Below are positions 27,256 to 36,185 of a stretch of DNA of 64,000 nt, one piece after another. The DNA comes from CAVPKN01 sp963832835. Lineage in GTDB: Bacteria > Chlamydiota > Chlamydiia > Chlamydiales > JAAKFR01. How positions within the stretch are numbered: the stretch's first letter is position 1; each line of letters starts with the position of its first letter. The translations under genes and the position numbers were made by a program. Below the pieces are notes generated by a model. It did no database searches, was not told the DNA's origin, and was given only the letters and a program-made list of their open reading frames with translations. The stretch lies in assembly GCA_963832835.1 (NCBI GenBank), contig CAWHVD010000001.1:1054001-1118000 (forward strand). Direction: 5' to 3'.

Positions 27256-27570
27256 CTAATGTGCAGGGTGGAACTCAAGTTCTAAGCCACAAGCTCTAAC
27301 AGTGTTTACAAGCGTTGAAAATCTAGCTTTTCCTTTTTGAGACAAACTCCTGTAAAAACTTTCACGACTGACTTTCATTTTCGAAGATATTTCACCCATC
27401 CCGCCATGTGCTTCAACGACATCGCGAACAGCTAATTGAAATATACCCATATCTTTTGCTTCAAAGCTCTCCTCCAAACATGCATTTAAGTAATCGGCTA
27501 CATTAGTAGCTACATTTTTTGTGACTATTCGCAAGCCAGCAGAATCTTTAAGGCAGGCCCACTTTGCCAA
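27256..27570 (-). CDS. HigA-like antitoxin (addiction-module antidote) with repeat-encoded N-terminus
   Basis: The conserved part of this 104-residue protein (DYLNACLEESFEAKDMGIFQ, HGGMGEISSKMKVSRESFYR, ARFSTLVNTVRACGLELEF) resembles the HTH antidote paired with RelE/HigB-type toxins. The first ~18 residues (MAKWACLKDSAGLRIV) are read from repeat element B, so the original N-terminus was replaced. No toxin gene lies on either side: upstream there is repeat and a gene remnant. It may be an orphan DNA-binding antitoxin or inactive. Confidence 0.65.
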   Translation of the reverse strand: MAKWACLKDSAGLRIVTKNVATNVADYLNACLEESFEAKDMGIFQLAVRDVVEAHGGMGEISSKMKVSRESFYRSLSQKGKARFSTLVNTVRACGLELEFHPAH

Positions 27571-27637
27571 GCTGGGAGTGGATAGTCACCACAGGGAGGC
27601 TTTTAACCGAAAAGCTGGATTACCTGAGTAGTCACCA
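27519..27637. repeat. Element B, full copy (~119 bp), intergenic/antitoxin 5' end
   Basis: Reads GTGACTATTCGCAAGCCAGC at the left to CTGAGTAGTCACC at the right. The ends are inverted repeats (GTGACTATTC / GAGTAGTCAC). It aligns over its whole length to the copies at 49007 and 51880. Confidence 0.85.
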
Positions 27638-27649
27638 TTTTTTCTAAAA

Positions 27650-27869
27650 GGAGGCAAGTGACTTAAGGATTGATTTTAAAGTATCGCCAAGCGATTTTCT
27701 GGTCCGCACATTAACAAACCTTGAAGACATCCTCATTTCTCCCAAAACTGCCCTACTGACGCTTGTGCAAGCCTGCATACACCGAGCTGAACAGGAAAGG
27801 CAATCTAACCATCAAGCTAACACCTCTATGGGTGACGATATTTCCCTTCTGCAGTGCAATCTGCCCTAA
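27650..27869 (+). pseudogene. C-terminal gene remnant
   Basis: A frame open for about 72 codons without a credible start (preceded by TAA) ends at TAA 27869. It contains RIDFKVSPSDFLVRTLTNLE and ends with DDISLLQCNLP. I recognise no family. It sits between element B and the second giant gene and is most likely the tail of a lost gene. Confidence 0.3.
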
Positions 27870-27908
27870 TCGCAACCTCCTGCTGTAGAAAAATAGGCGA
27901 TTTGTGTA

Positions 27909-30900
27909 CTACTTCCACAGCTTGATGGTTTTGTCCCAAGATCCACTGGCGAGAGTACCATCCGCCAGAACCGCCAGAGCATAAACCCAGTCTGTATGCT
28001 CCTTGAGGGTGCGTAGGCATGAGCCCGTCTTCGGATCCCACAGCTTGATGGTTTTGTCACCAGATCCACTGGCGAGAGTACCATCCGCCAGGATCGCCAG
28101 AGCCCGAACCCCGTCTGTATGCCCCTTGAGGGTACGTAGGCATGAGCCCGTCTTCGGATCCCACAGCTTGATGGTTTTGTCACCAGATCCACTGGCGAGA
28201 GTACCATCCGCCAGGATCGCCAGAGCCCGAACACAGTCTGTATGCCCCGCGAGGATGCGTAGGCATGAGCCCGTCTCCGGATCCCACAGCTTGATGGTGT
28301 GCTCGATAGATTCACTGACGAGAGTATCATCCGCCAGAACCACCAGAGCACAAACTGACTTTGTACGTCTCTCGAGGGTGCATGAGCATGAGCCCGTCTT
28401 CGGATCCCACAGCTTGATGGTGTCGATAGATCCACTGGCAAAAGTCCCATCCGCCAGGATCGCCAGATCCAGAACACAGTCTGTATGCCCCTTGAGGGTA
28501 TTCATCAGTTCTAGTGTGATATGGTTGAGTTTGACCTGAGGAGAATTTTTGCAATCGATCCGAGCTAAATAACTCGCTCTTAAGGTGGCTTCTCCTAAAA
28601 GTGGGTTATGTTTGGCATGACAAGTCTTGAGTGAAAGTGCTCGCACATGTATCGCCTCGAGCCTAGGACAGTGATTGACGGTAAGATGCTCTAGACAAGG
28701 AAATTCCACTAGGGGACTCCATGCCCATCCCTTAATTTGGGTAAGACTAGTAGCGGTAAGGTTAAGCTCTTTAAGAGAGACACAGATCTGGAGGGCAGAA
28801 AATACCCCATCATCGATTCCGCTGCAGTAACTTAAGTCCAAGCGTTCCAAACCGGGATGCAAGAAAGGTGCAAGCAAAGCAGAAGTTAAACTTGAGCAGT
28901 GATGGAGGATCACCACATGGGGTTTCTGCTCGCTCGCTTGGGCTCCAAGAGCTTTTAAAACAAGCGCTTGCCGATGCACCTCCACATTCTCAAAGTTAGC
29001 TCGGATCGTGATTTTCCCGGGCCGGCTAACAATATCAGCATGTGCGCCACAGCGTGCTAACAGCGTAGCAAAGAGCTCTCCACGGGCTTTTTGGGAAGTA
29101 TAAGCCTGTTCCTTTACAATTTCGTCGTGGGTAGGGATTTTCCCTAGGCAGGCTTTATGGTACTGAACGGAGGTCAAGGAGCTTTCTTGGGTACGCGATG
29201 TCGCTTGCTTGAGATCTTTAGCCTGAGCATACGCTTTGTAGACAAAGGCGCCGATATTCTCTTCGCGGATACTGATGAGTTCTTTGAGCAAGTCCCCTGC
29301 CGTTATCTGGGGCATGCGGCTAATGAGGTTTTGGAGCTTCCAAAATTGCAGATCGAGGGTCGCTAAAGTCCCTTCCCGAAACAGAATCGTAGGAGTAAAA
29401 GCATTATTGGGATCTTCTGTGTAGAGCCTTTCTTGTTCTTTTGGGGAAAATAGAGCTGTATACTCTTTTTCCTTTTCGATCACATCTTCAATCCAACTGT
29501 CGAGAATAGCGGAGCTGTCAAGAGCTTTAAAGGCTTGCAGGATCTCAGAATCCAGAGGTGTATTGAGGGGATACATAAAGAAAAGGGCAGAGCAGAACTG
29601 CACTGTACGAGAACCCCACTCTTTGACCACCGGCTCTACAAAGCAGATATCATTATCTACGCAGTAGAGTATTCCGTTGTCGAGAACATAATTCGAGATT
29701 CTGCCATCCCCAGGACGTGTCAGGATGGCAGCAAGGAGCATGCGCGTCCATTGTTTGATCTCGGGCTTCTGGTTTTCCCAGTAACAGCCCGGGATGGTAT
29801 CGGAGATCAGGACCGGGTAGCTTTTATCTCCCACATCGAAACGGACAAGGGTACTGGTGGGAGTAAGCTTGCCGGCAATACGTGAGGTAAGACTGAAGAT
29901 GGCATATTCCATAAGGGGATGGGCAGGCTTCTGCTTGAAATGGAAGCCTCCTGCTGCGCAGACATTGTGAGCGCAGTTTTTATATTGGGGCTTAATATCC
30001 CCGCTCTTATCGATAATATCAAAGGCGGGGTTGAGATAACCCGAGAAGGGCCCTGTAATTTTGACAGGAGTTTCAAAAGGCAGTACGATGTTTTTGAAGG
30101 CATGATGGAAGGTTTTGAGGCGGTAGTTAGCCAAATACCCTTGTGTCTGCGCGCAGCTCAGTAAATCCTCGTAGGGTGTTTGAGAGTAAAATGGACAAAG
30201 AACAAGCCAGTAGCACTTTTGGAGAGCTAAAATTTCAGAGTCCAGAAGAGCAATATAGCCCGGGTGAGGTCCAATACTTGCAGTCTCTTTTTGCTCATGG
30301 TAGGCCAGATGCAAACGGAGACGGATTTTATAAAGAGCAGTGACACATTCTTTGAGTAAAGACCTGCTTGCAGATGTAAATTTAGGGAGCTCATCGATGA
30401 TATCAAGGGTGTTAGTAACTAAAATCCCATGATAAAGAGCCAGATCGCTGAGAAAGAGGTTTAGTAGCTCAACATACTGTTTTTTGATGTTGGGAAATAT
30501 AGAACGTGTTTTCCAGAGCTCTTTAAAATCTTGATGGCGGACCTTCAAGAAGGTGGAGGCTCTCTCTTCTTTAGGCAGTAATACTTTGAGATGCTCTTGG
30601 TAGCTGGCAAACAAATCGGGAGTGCTCTTTGCCAGACTGATGGTTTTAAGGACTGTATGGGCGATATCTCCCGGATCGGCCACAATCTCGTTTTGCAGAG
30701 CAGCCATATGGGCAGGCGTTTGGATAAGACGCTCTTCTTGGTTAGGAGAGTTGTCAATGTGAAGCCCAGAAGGATTTTTTGTATGGATGCAAGTGAATAC
30801 AAACTCAAATCGCGCCGTTTCTCCCAATGCAGCGATTTGGAGATGGAGAATCTCAACCAGAGCTTTGAAGTAGGGGTCTTGCCTTTCGACAAGGATCATG

Positions 30901-31769
30901 AACTCAAGATCGGAGTAGGGGCAAATCTCTTCCCGTGCCGTCGATCCCATCGCACGGATGTCATACCCACAAGGAGGTTTGCCTAAAATCAAGAAAGCAT
31001 CCTCAACAAGGAGGTTGAAAAAGTTTTGGAAGGCTTGAAAGATTTTCTTCTGAAAGCCTCTGACATCAGAGCACTCTTGGTTGAAATGCTCTCTATAGAA
31101 CCCAAAGGCTTCCCAGTAGCGCTGAGTAATAGGCGCAAGAGGTTTGAACGGAGTCGTTTCATATTGCGAAATGGCCTCATAACAAGCAGCGTGGAGTTCC
31201 TTATTGTGAGCGGCAATCAGCCTTTTTGTGGCTAGCTCATAAAAAGGGCGGAGATCCTCCTTAGTTGTGCCTAAGCGTGCAAAGGAGGCAATATGCTCCA
31301 AATAATTAGAGAGTGTTTCCGCAGAGGGCATAGAGTTAGGCAGCAGGTTATGTAATCTACCACGCAGGTAATGGATAAAGAGTTGAGAGGCTAAACGGTG
31401 TACCTCCTCAGTTGGACGGATCTGCAGAGCCTTAGCGTAGCAATGCATGGCATTCTCATACTCTGATTTTTGCGTATACCAATCTGCCATCCTGATAGCC
31501 AGTTGGTATTGACAGCCAATGAGGTGAGCCGAGCGATTTAAAAGATGAGGCAAGTTGTGGATCAGCAGATCGAGGCTTTCGAAATAAGTAAACAGCTTAA
31601 AAAGATACGTGTAGCACGTTTCTGGATCCGCATCTGTGTTAAACAAGAATAGGAGCTTGCTTAAAGCTCCCTCATAGTCTTGAGCGTCAAAGTACTGTTG
31701 GAGTGGGTCAAATGAGGTAGGCAAGAGACCGGTGGGCGAAAAAGAAGAGGGAAGAGTTGCGTTAATCAT
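27909..31769 (-). CDS. Giant multidomain protein, paralogue: NTase-like, kinase-like, LRR and five WD40 blades
   Basis: The 1286-residue paralogue of the gene at 22949-27076, in tandem with it. It has the same order of parts: helical N-terminus, GSTAREEICPYSDLEFMI nucleotidyltransferase-type site, kinase-like RPGDGRISNYVLD and VDND, LRRs (LERLDLSYCSGI), and WD40. Its propeller has only five blades, and two of these are degenerate (SESIEHTIKLW, LERRTKSVCALV). The N-terminal thousand residues are highly similar to the neighbour, so the duplication is not old or has been homogenised. It starts at MINATLPSSFSP. No enzymatic role is proven. Confidence 0.75.
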   Translation of the reverse strand: MINATLPSSFSPTGLLPTSFDPLQQYFDAQDYEGALSKLLFLFNTDADPETCYTYLFKLFTYFESLDLLIHNLPHLLNRSAHLIGCQYQLAIRMADWYTQKSEYENAMHCYAKALQIRPTEEVHRLASQLFIHYLRGRLHNLLPNSMPSAETLSNYLEHIASFARLGTTKEDLRPFYELATKRLIAAHNKELHAACYEAISQYETTPFKPLAPITQRYWEAFGFYREHFNQECSDVRGFQKKIFQAFQNFFNLLVEDAFLILGKPPCGYDIRAMGSTAREEICPYSDLEFMILVERQDPYFKALVEILHLQIAALGETARFEFVFTCIHTKNPSGLHIDNSPNQEERLIQTPAHMAALQNEIVADPGDIAHTVLKTISLAKSTPDLFASYQEHLKVLLPKEERASTFLKVRHQDFKELWKTRSIFPNIKKQYVELLNLFLSDLALYHGILVTNTLDIIDELPKFTSASRSLLKECVTALYKIRLRLHLAYHEQKETASIGPHPGYIALLDSEILALQKCYWLVLCPFYSQTPYEDLLSCAQTQGYLANYRLKTFHHAFKNIVLPFETPVKITGPFSGYLNPAFDIIDKSGDIKPQYKNCAHNVCAAGGFHFKQKPAHPLMEYAIFSLTSRIAGKLTPTSTLVRFDVGDKSYPVLISDTIPGCYWENQKPEIKQWTRMLLAAILTRPGDGRISNYVLDNGILYCVDNDICFVEPVVKEWGSRTVQFCSALFFMYPLNTPLDSEILQAFKALDSSAILDSWIEDVIEKEKEYTALFSPKEQERLYTEDPNNAFTPTILFREGTLATLDLQFWKLQNLISRMPQITAGDLLKELISIREENIGAFVYKAYAQAKDLKQATSRTQESSLTSVQYHKACLGKIPTHDEIVKEQAYTSQKARGELFATLLARCGAHADIVSRPGKITIRANFENVEVHRQALVLKALGAQASEQKPHVVILHHCSSLTSALLAPFLHPGLERLDLSYCSGIDDGVFSALQICVSLKELNLTATSLTQIKGWAWSPLVEFPCLEHLTVNHCPRLEAIHVRALSLKTCHAKHNPLLGEATLRASYLARIDCKNSPQVKLNHITLELMNTLKGHTDCVLDLAILADGTFASGSIDTIKLWDPKTGSCSCTLERRTKSVCALVVLADDTLVSESIEHTIKLWDPETGSCLRILAGHTDCVRALAILADGTLASGSGDKTIKLWDPKTGSCLRTLKGHTDGVRALAILADGTLASGSGDKTIKLWDPKTGSCLRTLKEHTDWVYALAVLADGTLASGSWDKTIKLWK
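27912..28500 (-). repeat. WD40-coding tandem repeats, five units of ~120 bp
   Basis: The units nearest the 3' end of the gene are almost identical to each other and to those at 22955-23790. The two nearest the LRR region are diverged. The number of units differs between the paralogues (5 against 7). Confidence 0.85.
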
Positions 31770-31857
31770 AAAGAGAAGTTTTTGCTTAGAGGAAGGGTAA
31801 AAACATATATTTTCTGTTGATTTTTAGTCTCATACAAGTTTTGTTTTCAAGCAAATT

Positions 31858-31893
31858 TCTCCTAGAGTACTCCGGCGGCTCGTGAATAGTCAC
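31858..31893. repeat. Element B, partial end
   Basis: CCTAGAGTACTCCGGCGGCT followed by CGTGAATAGTCAC matches the right-hand end of family B (compare 19690-19715 and 51975-51995). Read on the minus strand, its outermost TGA is the stop codon of the sugar transporter. Confidence 0.6.
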
Positions 31894-33242
31894 GGTCTTT
31901 TTTTGCGTATAAACATCCGGGAGATCTCCTCGAGGCTTTTCCCTTTGGTTTCAGGGATCAAAAAGAAAATAAACACAAAGCACACAACGCAGATTAACGC
32001 GTAGAATAGAAATGTCTTATTGAGACCCCAACCCTCGATGAGAAGGAGAAAGGTTAGGGAAACAATATAGTTAAAAAGCCAGTTGAAAAAGAGGGCGAGG
32101 CCCATGGCTAATCCCCGGATGTTGAGGGGAAATATTTCGGAAAGAACCACCCAAGTCACAGGTCCGAGGCTAATGGCGAAGCTAACTACGTAAGCGACCA
32201 CAAAAATCAGAGCAAGCAATTGTCCTCCCTCTATTTTTGAGCTCATCGCTAGCATGCTTAAAGAGAGAGCCATTCCAAAGACCCCGATTAAAAGCAGAAG
32301 GCGCCTTCCTACATAATCAATGAGCCAAATCGCTACTACAGTTGCTAAACAATTGGCAATGCCGACAATCAGGGTAGCCACAAGAGCCGATTCTGCTGAA
32401 ATAGCACCGGTCGATTTAAAAATGGTGGGAGCGTAATAGATGACGGTATTGATCCCAGTAATTTGCTGAAAAATACTTAAGCAAAGGCCAATGAAAACAA
32501 TGAAGGCAACCTTATTATTCCAGCCTCTTTTTTCTTGGGCTTGCACGGTCCTGTCCATTTCGCTCAAATGTTTTTTCCATTCATGATCTCGACGTAGCCT
32601 TGAAAAGGCATGTGCTGCCTTGTTCATCTGCCCTTTTTCAATCAACCAGGAAGGGGATTCGGGGATCATCACAAGACTTGCGAGCTGAAAAGCTGCGGGA
32701 ATTAAACTAATCCAAAAGACGAAACGCCATCCCTCAACATCTGCAAAAAGGGCATTTACAGCATAAGCTGCTACGATGCCGATCGTGATCATCAGCTGGT
32801 AGAGGCACACAAAGCGACCTCGATAATGAGGAGGAGCTACCTCCGCCAGATAGATGGGTGCGATCACACTGGCCATACCGACCCCAAACCCACTTATAAA
32901 TCGAGCCAGTAGAAACATCGAATAGGTTTCGACTTTCGCTAACATAAACGAGCCAATGATAAAGACGATGGCGTTAATCAAGAGGGTGAGCTTTCTTCCT
33001 AAACTGTCGGCTAAAGGACCTGTCAAAAGGGCACCTGCAACACCTCCCAAAAGTAGGATACTGACTAGGAAACCCTTTTGCAAAAGCGCAAGATGAAACG
33101 TTTCTGCCAATGCATCGAGAATGCCCGAGGCAATTGCTGAATGGTAACCAAATAAAAATCCTCCTACCGAAGCGACAAAGATTGCAAAAAGTGCAAAGGA
33201 GGAAAAATGGTCAGGAGGTACTATTGAGTGTTTGTCTCGCAT
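31890..33242 (-). CDS. MFS sugar porter family transporter
   Basis: A 450-residue, 12-TM transporter of the sugar porter family (XylE, GalP and GLUT relatives). Family motifs are in place: GGFLFGYHSAIASGIL in TM1, GPLADSLGRKL in loop 2-3, RFISGFGVGMASVIAPIYLA, PESPSWL at the end of TM6, the QQITGINTVIYYAP segment of TM7, and PETKGKSLEEI at the C-terminus. It likely takes up a hexose or pentose by proton symport across the inner membrane. Its stop codon lies in an element B end. Confidence 0.9.
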   Translation of the reverse strand: MRDKHSIVPPDHFSSFALFAIFVASVGGFLFGYHSAIASGILDALAETFHLALLQKGFLVSILLLGGVAGALLTGPLADSLGRKLTLLINAIVFIIGSFMLAKVETYSMFLLARFISGFGVGMASVIAPIYLAEVAPPHYRGRFVCLYQLMITIGIVAAYAVNALFADVEGWRFVFWISLIPAAFQLASLVMIPESPSWLIEKGQMNKAAHAFSRLRRDHEWKKHLSEMDRTVQAQEKRGWNNKVAFIVFIGLCLSIFQQITGINTVIYYAPTIFKSTGAISAESALVATLIVGIANCLATVVAIWLIDYVGRRLLLLIGVFGMALSLSMLAMSSKIEGGQLLALIFVVAYVVSFAISLGPVTWVVLSEIFPLNIRGLAMGLALFFNWLFNYIVSLTFLLLIEGWGLNKTFLFYALICVVCFVFIFFLIPETKGKSLEEISRMFIRKKRP

Positions 33243-33331
33243 AGATCTCTTCTAAAACTATAGGTTTTTTTTGACAAACCCTTTTTTAATCTCCATCAAC
33301 CTATAGTCGATTATCGTGCAGATTGGGTGTT

Positions 33332-33494
33332 ATACCATTTCCAGAAAATAAAGCCATGAAGTGGTGCTGGGTAACATGAAAGATTTGGATGATCGTTTCG
33401 AAGCTTATGTTTTTGTGCCTAAGCTAGAAAGGGTCGTTCAAAAATGGCGTGTTATACAGTGCCAATTTGTGGCTTTATTTTCTGGAAATGGTAT
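33332..33494. repeat. MITE A, full copy 3 (163 bp)
   Basis: Inserted in the opposite orientation to copies 1, 2 and 4. Both ends are intact (ATACCATTTCCAGAAAATAA and its complement). It fills half of the 340-base gap between the sugar transporter and the DUF3892-like genes; the rest of that gap shows nothing recognisable. Confidence 0.9.
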
Positions 33495-33583
33495 TATTGT
33501 TGCCTCATCATAGCTCAGACTGAATAGATTCCCCTAGCCCTAAAATCAAAAATAATCTATGCATTGTAAAAAAAGGGGAAAGA

Positions 33584-33964
33584 ATGAAAGTCCTATTATC
33601 CATCATTGCACTCTGTATATTTTTACATCCTGAAATGAGTGCTAGTGACGTTGCTATTGCACATTCTGGAAAATGTGCGTCTGAACTCAAGCAATTAGAG
33701 AAATCTCCTGCCAAACAACGCCTTGTCACATGCAGCAATAAAGATTCAAACGGCACTATCACGGCTATTGGAGGTCCTTCCTGGGGAGTCGTAAGTAAAA
33801 AAAAAGCTATGGAGCACATTAATAACCACGAGTATCATTATTATGTTCTCGGTAAGAACGGGCAAAAGGTGCCTGTTATAGTTAAAGCTTATATTAGTGC
33901 ATGCCCAGACGGCTCTATTACCAATAACCTCAGTTCTTTGCCAGCTTGCCCGACTGAACCTTAA
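33584..33964 (+). CDS. Exported DUF3892-like small protein, copy 1
   Basis: A 126-residue protein with a signal peptide (MKVLLSIIALCIFLHPEMSA) and AGGGGAA-like ribosome site upstream. The mature part resembles DUF3892 domains: an ITAIGGPSWGVVSKKKAMEH block, HYYVLGKNGQKVPVIV, and a C-terminal NNLSSLPACP. Cysteines (four in the mature part) could form disulphides. It is followed by a paralogue eight bases later. Function unknown; probably periplasmic or outer-membrane associated. Confidence 0.7.
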   Translation: MKVLLSIIALCIFLHPEMSASDVAIAHSGKCASELKQLEKSPAKQRLVTCSNKDSNGTITAIGGPSWGVVSKKKAMEHINNHEYHYYVLGKNGQKVPVIVKAYISACPDGSITNNLSSLPACPTEP

Positions 33965-33971
33965 GGAATTT

Positions 33972-34349
33972 ATGCACAGATTGTTAGTGATTCTACTTCT
34001 GATGACACCTGTCTATGCTGAGCTGCCGTCTGTTTTTTGTGAATCGGCAAACAAGATGTTGGAAGAATCAGCCGAGCAATCGAGGCGGCTTGTCACTTGT
34101 GTCCAAAGAGATGAAAAGGGAAATATCTTGGCTTTGGGTGGCCCTTGGGGAGTAGTGAGGCGTGATGTGGCAATTGAGCAAATCTCTACACAATCGTATT
34201 ACTACTATGTGCAGAGTAACGAAGGGCGGCATCTCTTGCTCATTGTAGACAACGATCTTAACTTAGGACCAGTGATCCGGGTCTGTTCTCCTCAGTCCCA
34301 TGATAACGCTCTCGACCAACTTCCTATTTGTCCAACGTCCTCTTATTAG
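33972..34349 (+). CDS. Exported DUF3892-like small protein, copy 2
   Basis: From the ATG at 33972 (MHRLLVILLLMTPVYAELPS) it encodes 125 residues with a signal peptide and the same core as its neighbour: NILALGGPWGVVRRDVAIEQ, SYYYYVQSNEGRHLLLIV and a C-terminal DQLPICP. An upstream in-frame ATG inside copy 1 would destroy the signal peptide. Ribosome site AAGGAA lies just before the start. The two genes form a two-gene operon from a local duplication. Confidence 0.7.
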   Translation: MHRLLVILLLMTPVYAELPSVFCESANKMLEESAEQSRRLVTCVQRDEKGNILALGGPWGVVRRDVAIEQISTQSYYYYVQSNEGRHLLLIVDNDLNLGPVIRVCSPQSHDNALDQLPICPTSSY

Positions 34350-34391
34350 GACAAATCGTAACTTCAGGTAATCCATGCAATTTCCCTGGGG

Positions 34392-36119
34392 TTAGCGGAG
34401 CGCTTGCTTGAATTTTTCGACACGGATAAGCTCCCGGGAGAATTCGAGAGCAGCATTGATGTTAGAGAAGATGTGGTCTTCGCCGATGAGTTCATCGAGA
34501 TTATAACGCCTCAGGCTTCTTAATGGGCCCCGTTTGACACCAGAGAGCAGGAGTATGGAACCTTGACGCGTGCATTCGAGATAGAACTCTTCAAGAGCGT
34601 GCATGCCCGAGGCATCGATAGTAGGAACTCTGCGCATACGTAGAATAAAAATCTTAGGAGGAGACTCAAGTTCATTGAGCAGGTTTTTGAGGCGGTCGGC
34701 CACACCGAAAAAGAAGGGGCCATTGATCTCGTAGACCTCAACTCCCGGTGGTACCTCTTTGCGGTAGATTGCATCCGGGTCTTGCAAAGTGGTTTCAACT
34801 TCTTCCTTTTCTTCTTCTAAGTAGCGGGCAGTGGAGACAACATCAGATAGGTCGCTCATCTGTTTCATGAACAAAAACGCAGCTAGAATCATTCCCATCT
34901 GTACGGCCGCGTTGATGTTGGTCAGAAGTGTAAGCACAAAGACGGCAAGTAGAACAATCACATCTTTTTTAGGGGCGGAAAAGAGATGAATAAAGTGGTG
35001 GATCTCGCTCATGCTCCAGGCGATCATGATCAAAACGGCTGCAAGGCAGGCAAGTGGAATGTTGTTTACAAAAGGTGCGAAAGCAAAGAGGATGAGGAAA
35101 ACCACAACTGCATGGATCATGCCAGCAATGGGAGAGGTGGCACCGGCTTTGACATTGGCAGCCGTGCGTGACAAGGAGCCGGTGGCAGGAATGCCTCCGA
35201 AGAAGCTAGAGCCAATGTTGGCGATTCCTTGAGCGATCAGTTCGGTATTAGACTGGTGTCTCCACCCGGTCATTCCTTCTGCGACAACAGCAGATAGTAG
35301 TGATTCGATACCGGCCAAAATGGCGATGGTCAAAGCATCAGGAAGTAAATTGAGACTTTCGCTGAAGCGAAAAGCCGGAAAGGTGGGGGAGGGGAGTGTG
35401 CGCGGCAAACTGCCAAATTTGTCTCCAATTGTGGGGATGTCAATGTTAAAAAACCATACTATAGCAGAAACCACAACGATGGCAACAAGTGGTCCAGGAA
35501 CACGGGGCTTAATACGGCGGAAATAGATGATAATCAAAAGTGTAGCCATGCCGACAGCAAAAGCTTTGGGATTCCAGGTGGCTATATTCTGAAAGTAGGC
35601 TTGCCACTTGATCAGGAAGTCGATAGGCACAGCCCCCATCTGAAGACCTAAAAATTCTTTGAATTGAGAAGAAAAAATCACCACAGCAATTCCCGTGGTC
35701 AGTCCCGTCACAACAGGGTAGGGCATATATTTGATATAGGTACCTAAACCGACCACCCCAAAGAAGATCAAGATAAAACCCGCCATAAAGGTGGCCATCA
35801 ACATCCCTTCAAATCCATGACGCAAAACGACATCGTATAGAATAACAATCAGTGTGCTGGTGGGTCCTCCGATCCCTACTCGTGACCCACCCAGGGCGGA
35901 AATTAAGAAACCGGCGATGATCGCGGTAAAAATCGCCCGTTCAGGAGCAACATTAATCCCGATCGCGACTGCGAGTGCTGCCGGGAAGGCGATCACACCA
36001 ACTGTCATTCCCGCAATGAGGTCTTTGCGGAAAAGACGAAGAGTATACCCCTCTCTCAAGCACTGGACCGACTTAGGGATAAATGCCTTAGCTTGCTTGA
36101 AAAAAGAGGTTTTTGCCAT
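34392..36119 (-). CDS. SulP-family anion transporter with STAS domain
   Basis: The 575-residue protein is a complete SulP/SLC26 carrier: about 11-14 membrane segments (starting LRKDLIAGMTVGVIAFPAAL-like RKDLIAGMTVGVIAFPAALA), the GSRVGIGGPTSTLIVILYDV segment, and a C-terminal STAS domain (about 450-560) with VPTIDASGMHALEEF. Substrate could be sulphate, bicarbonate or a carboxylate; nothing in the sequence decides. Its start faces the NhaD gene 66 bases away, so the two divergent genes may share control. Confidence 0.9.
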   Translation of the reverse strand: MAKTSFFKQAKAFIPKSVQCLREGYTLRLFRKDLIAGMTVGVIAFPAALAVAIGINVAPERAIFTAIIAGFLISALGGSRVGIGGPTSTLIVILYDVVLRHGFEGMLMATFMAGFILIFFGVVGLGTYIKYMPYPVVTGLTTGIAVVIFSSQFKEFLGLQMGAVPIDFLIKWQAYFQNIATWNPKAFAVGMATLLIIIYFRRIKPRVPGPLVAIVVVSAIVWFFNIDIPTIGDKFGSLPRTLPSPTFPAFRFSESLNLLPDALTIAILAGIESLLSAVVAEGMTGWRHQSNTELIAQGIANIGSSFFGGIPATGSLSRTAANVKAGATSPIAGMIHAVVVFLILFAFAPFVNNIPLACLAAVLIMIAWSMSEIHHFIHLFSAPKKDVIVLLAVFVLTLLTNINAAVQMGMILAAFLFMKQMSDLSDVVSTARYLEEEKEEVETTLQDPDAIYRKEVPPGVEVYEINGPFFFGVADRLKNLLNELESPPKIFILRMRRVPTIDASGMHALEEFYLECTRQGSILLLSGVKRGPLRSLRRYNLDELIGEDHIFSNINAALEFSRELIRVEKFKQALR

Positions 36120-36185
36120 AAACGTTATTTTCTGCGATCTTTCATCTGGATGTCAATGCAATCCTGCAGTACATTTAAATGCATT

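Noticed and set aside
22949..28550. Regular ~120-bp repetition looked like a CRISPR array or satellite, and long open frames appear on the opposite strand.
   Set aside because: The repeats translate into WD40 blades in the minus-strand genes. The opposite-strand frames are by-products of repeated, codon-biased sequence and show no ribosome sites or known domains.
36093..36185. Longer N-terminus for NhaD starting at 36093.
   Set aside because: It would overlap the start of sulP on the other strand and adds a Cys/Arg-rich segment not seen in NhaD; 36186 starts with a membrane helix.
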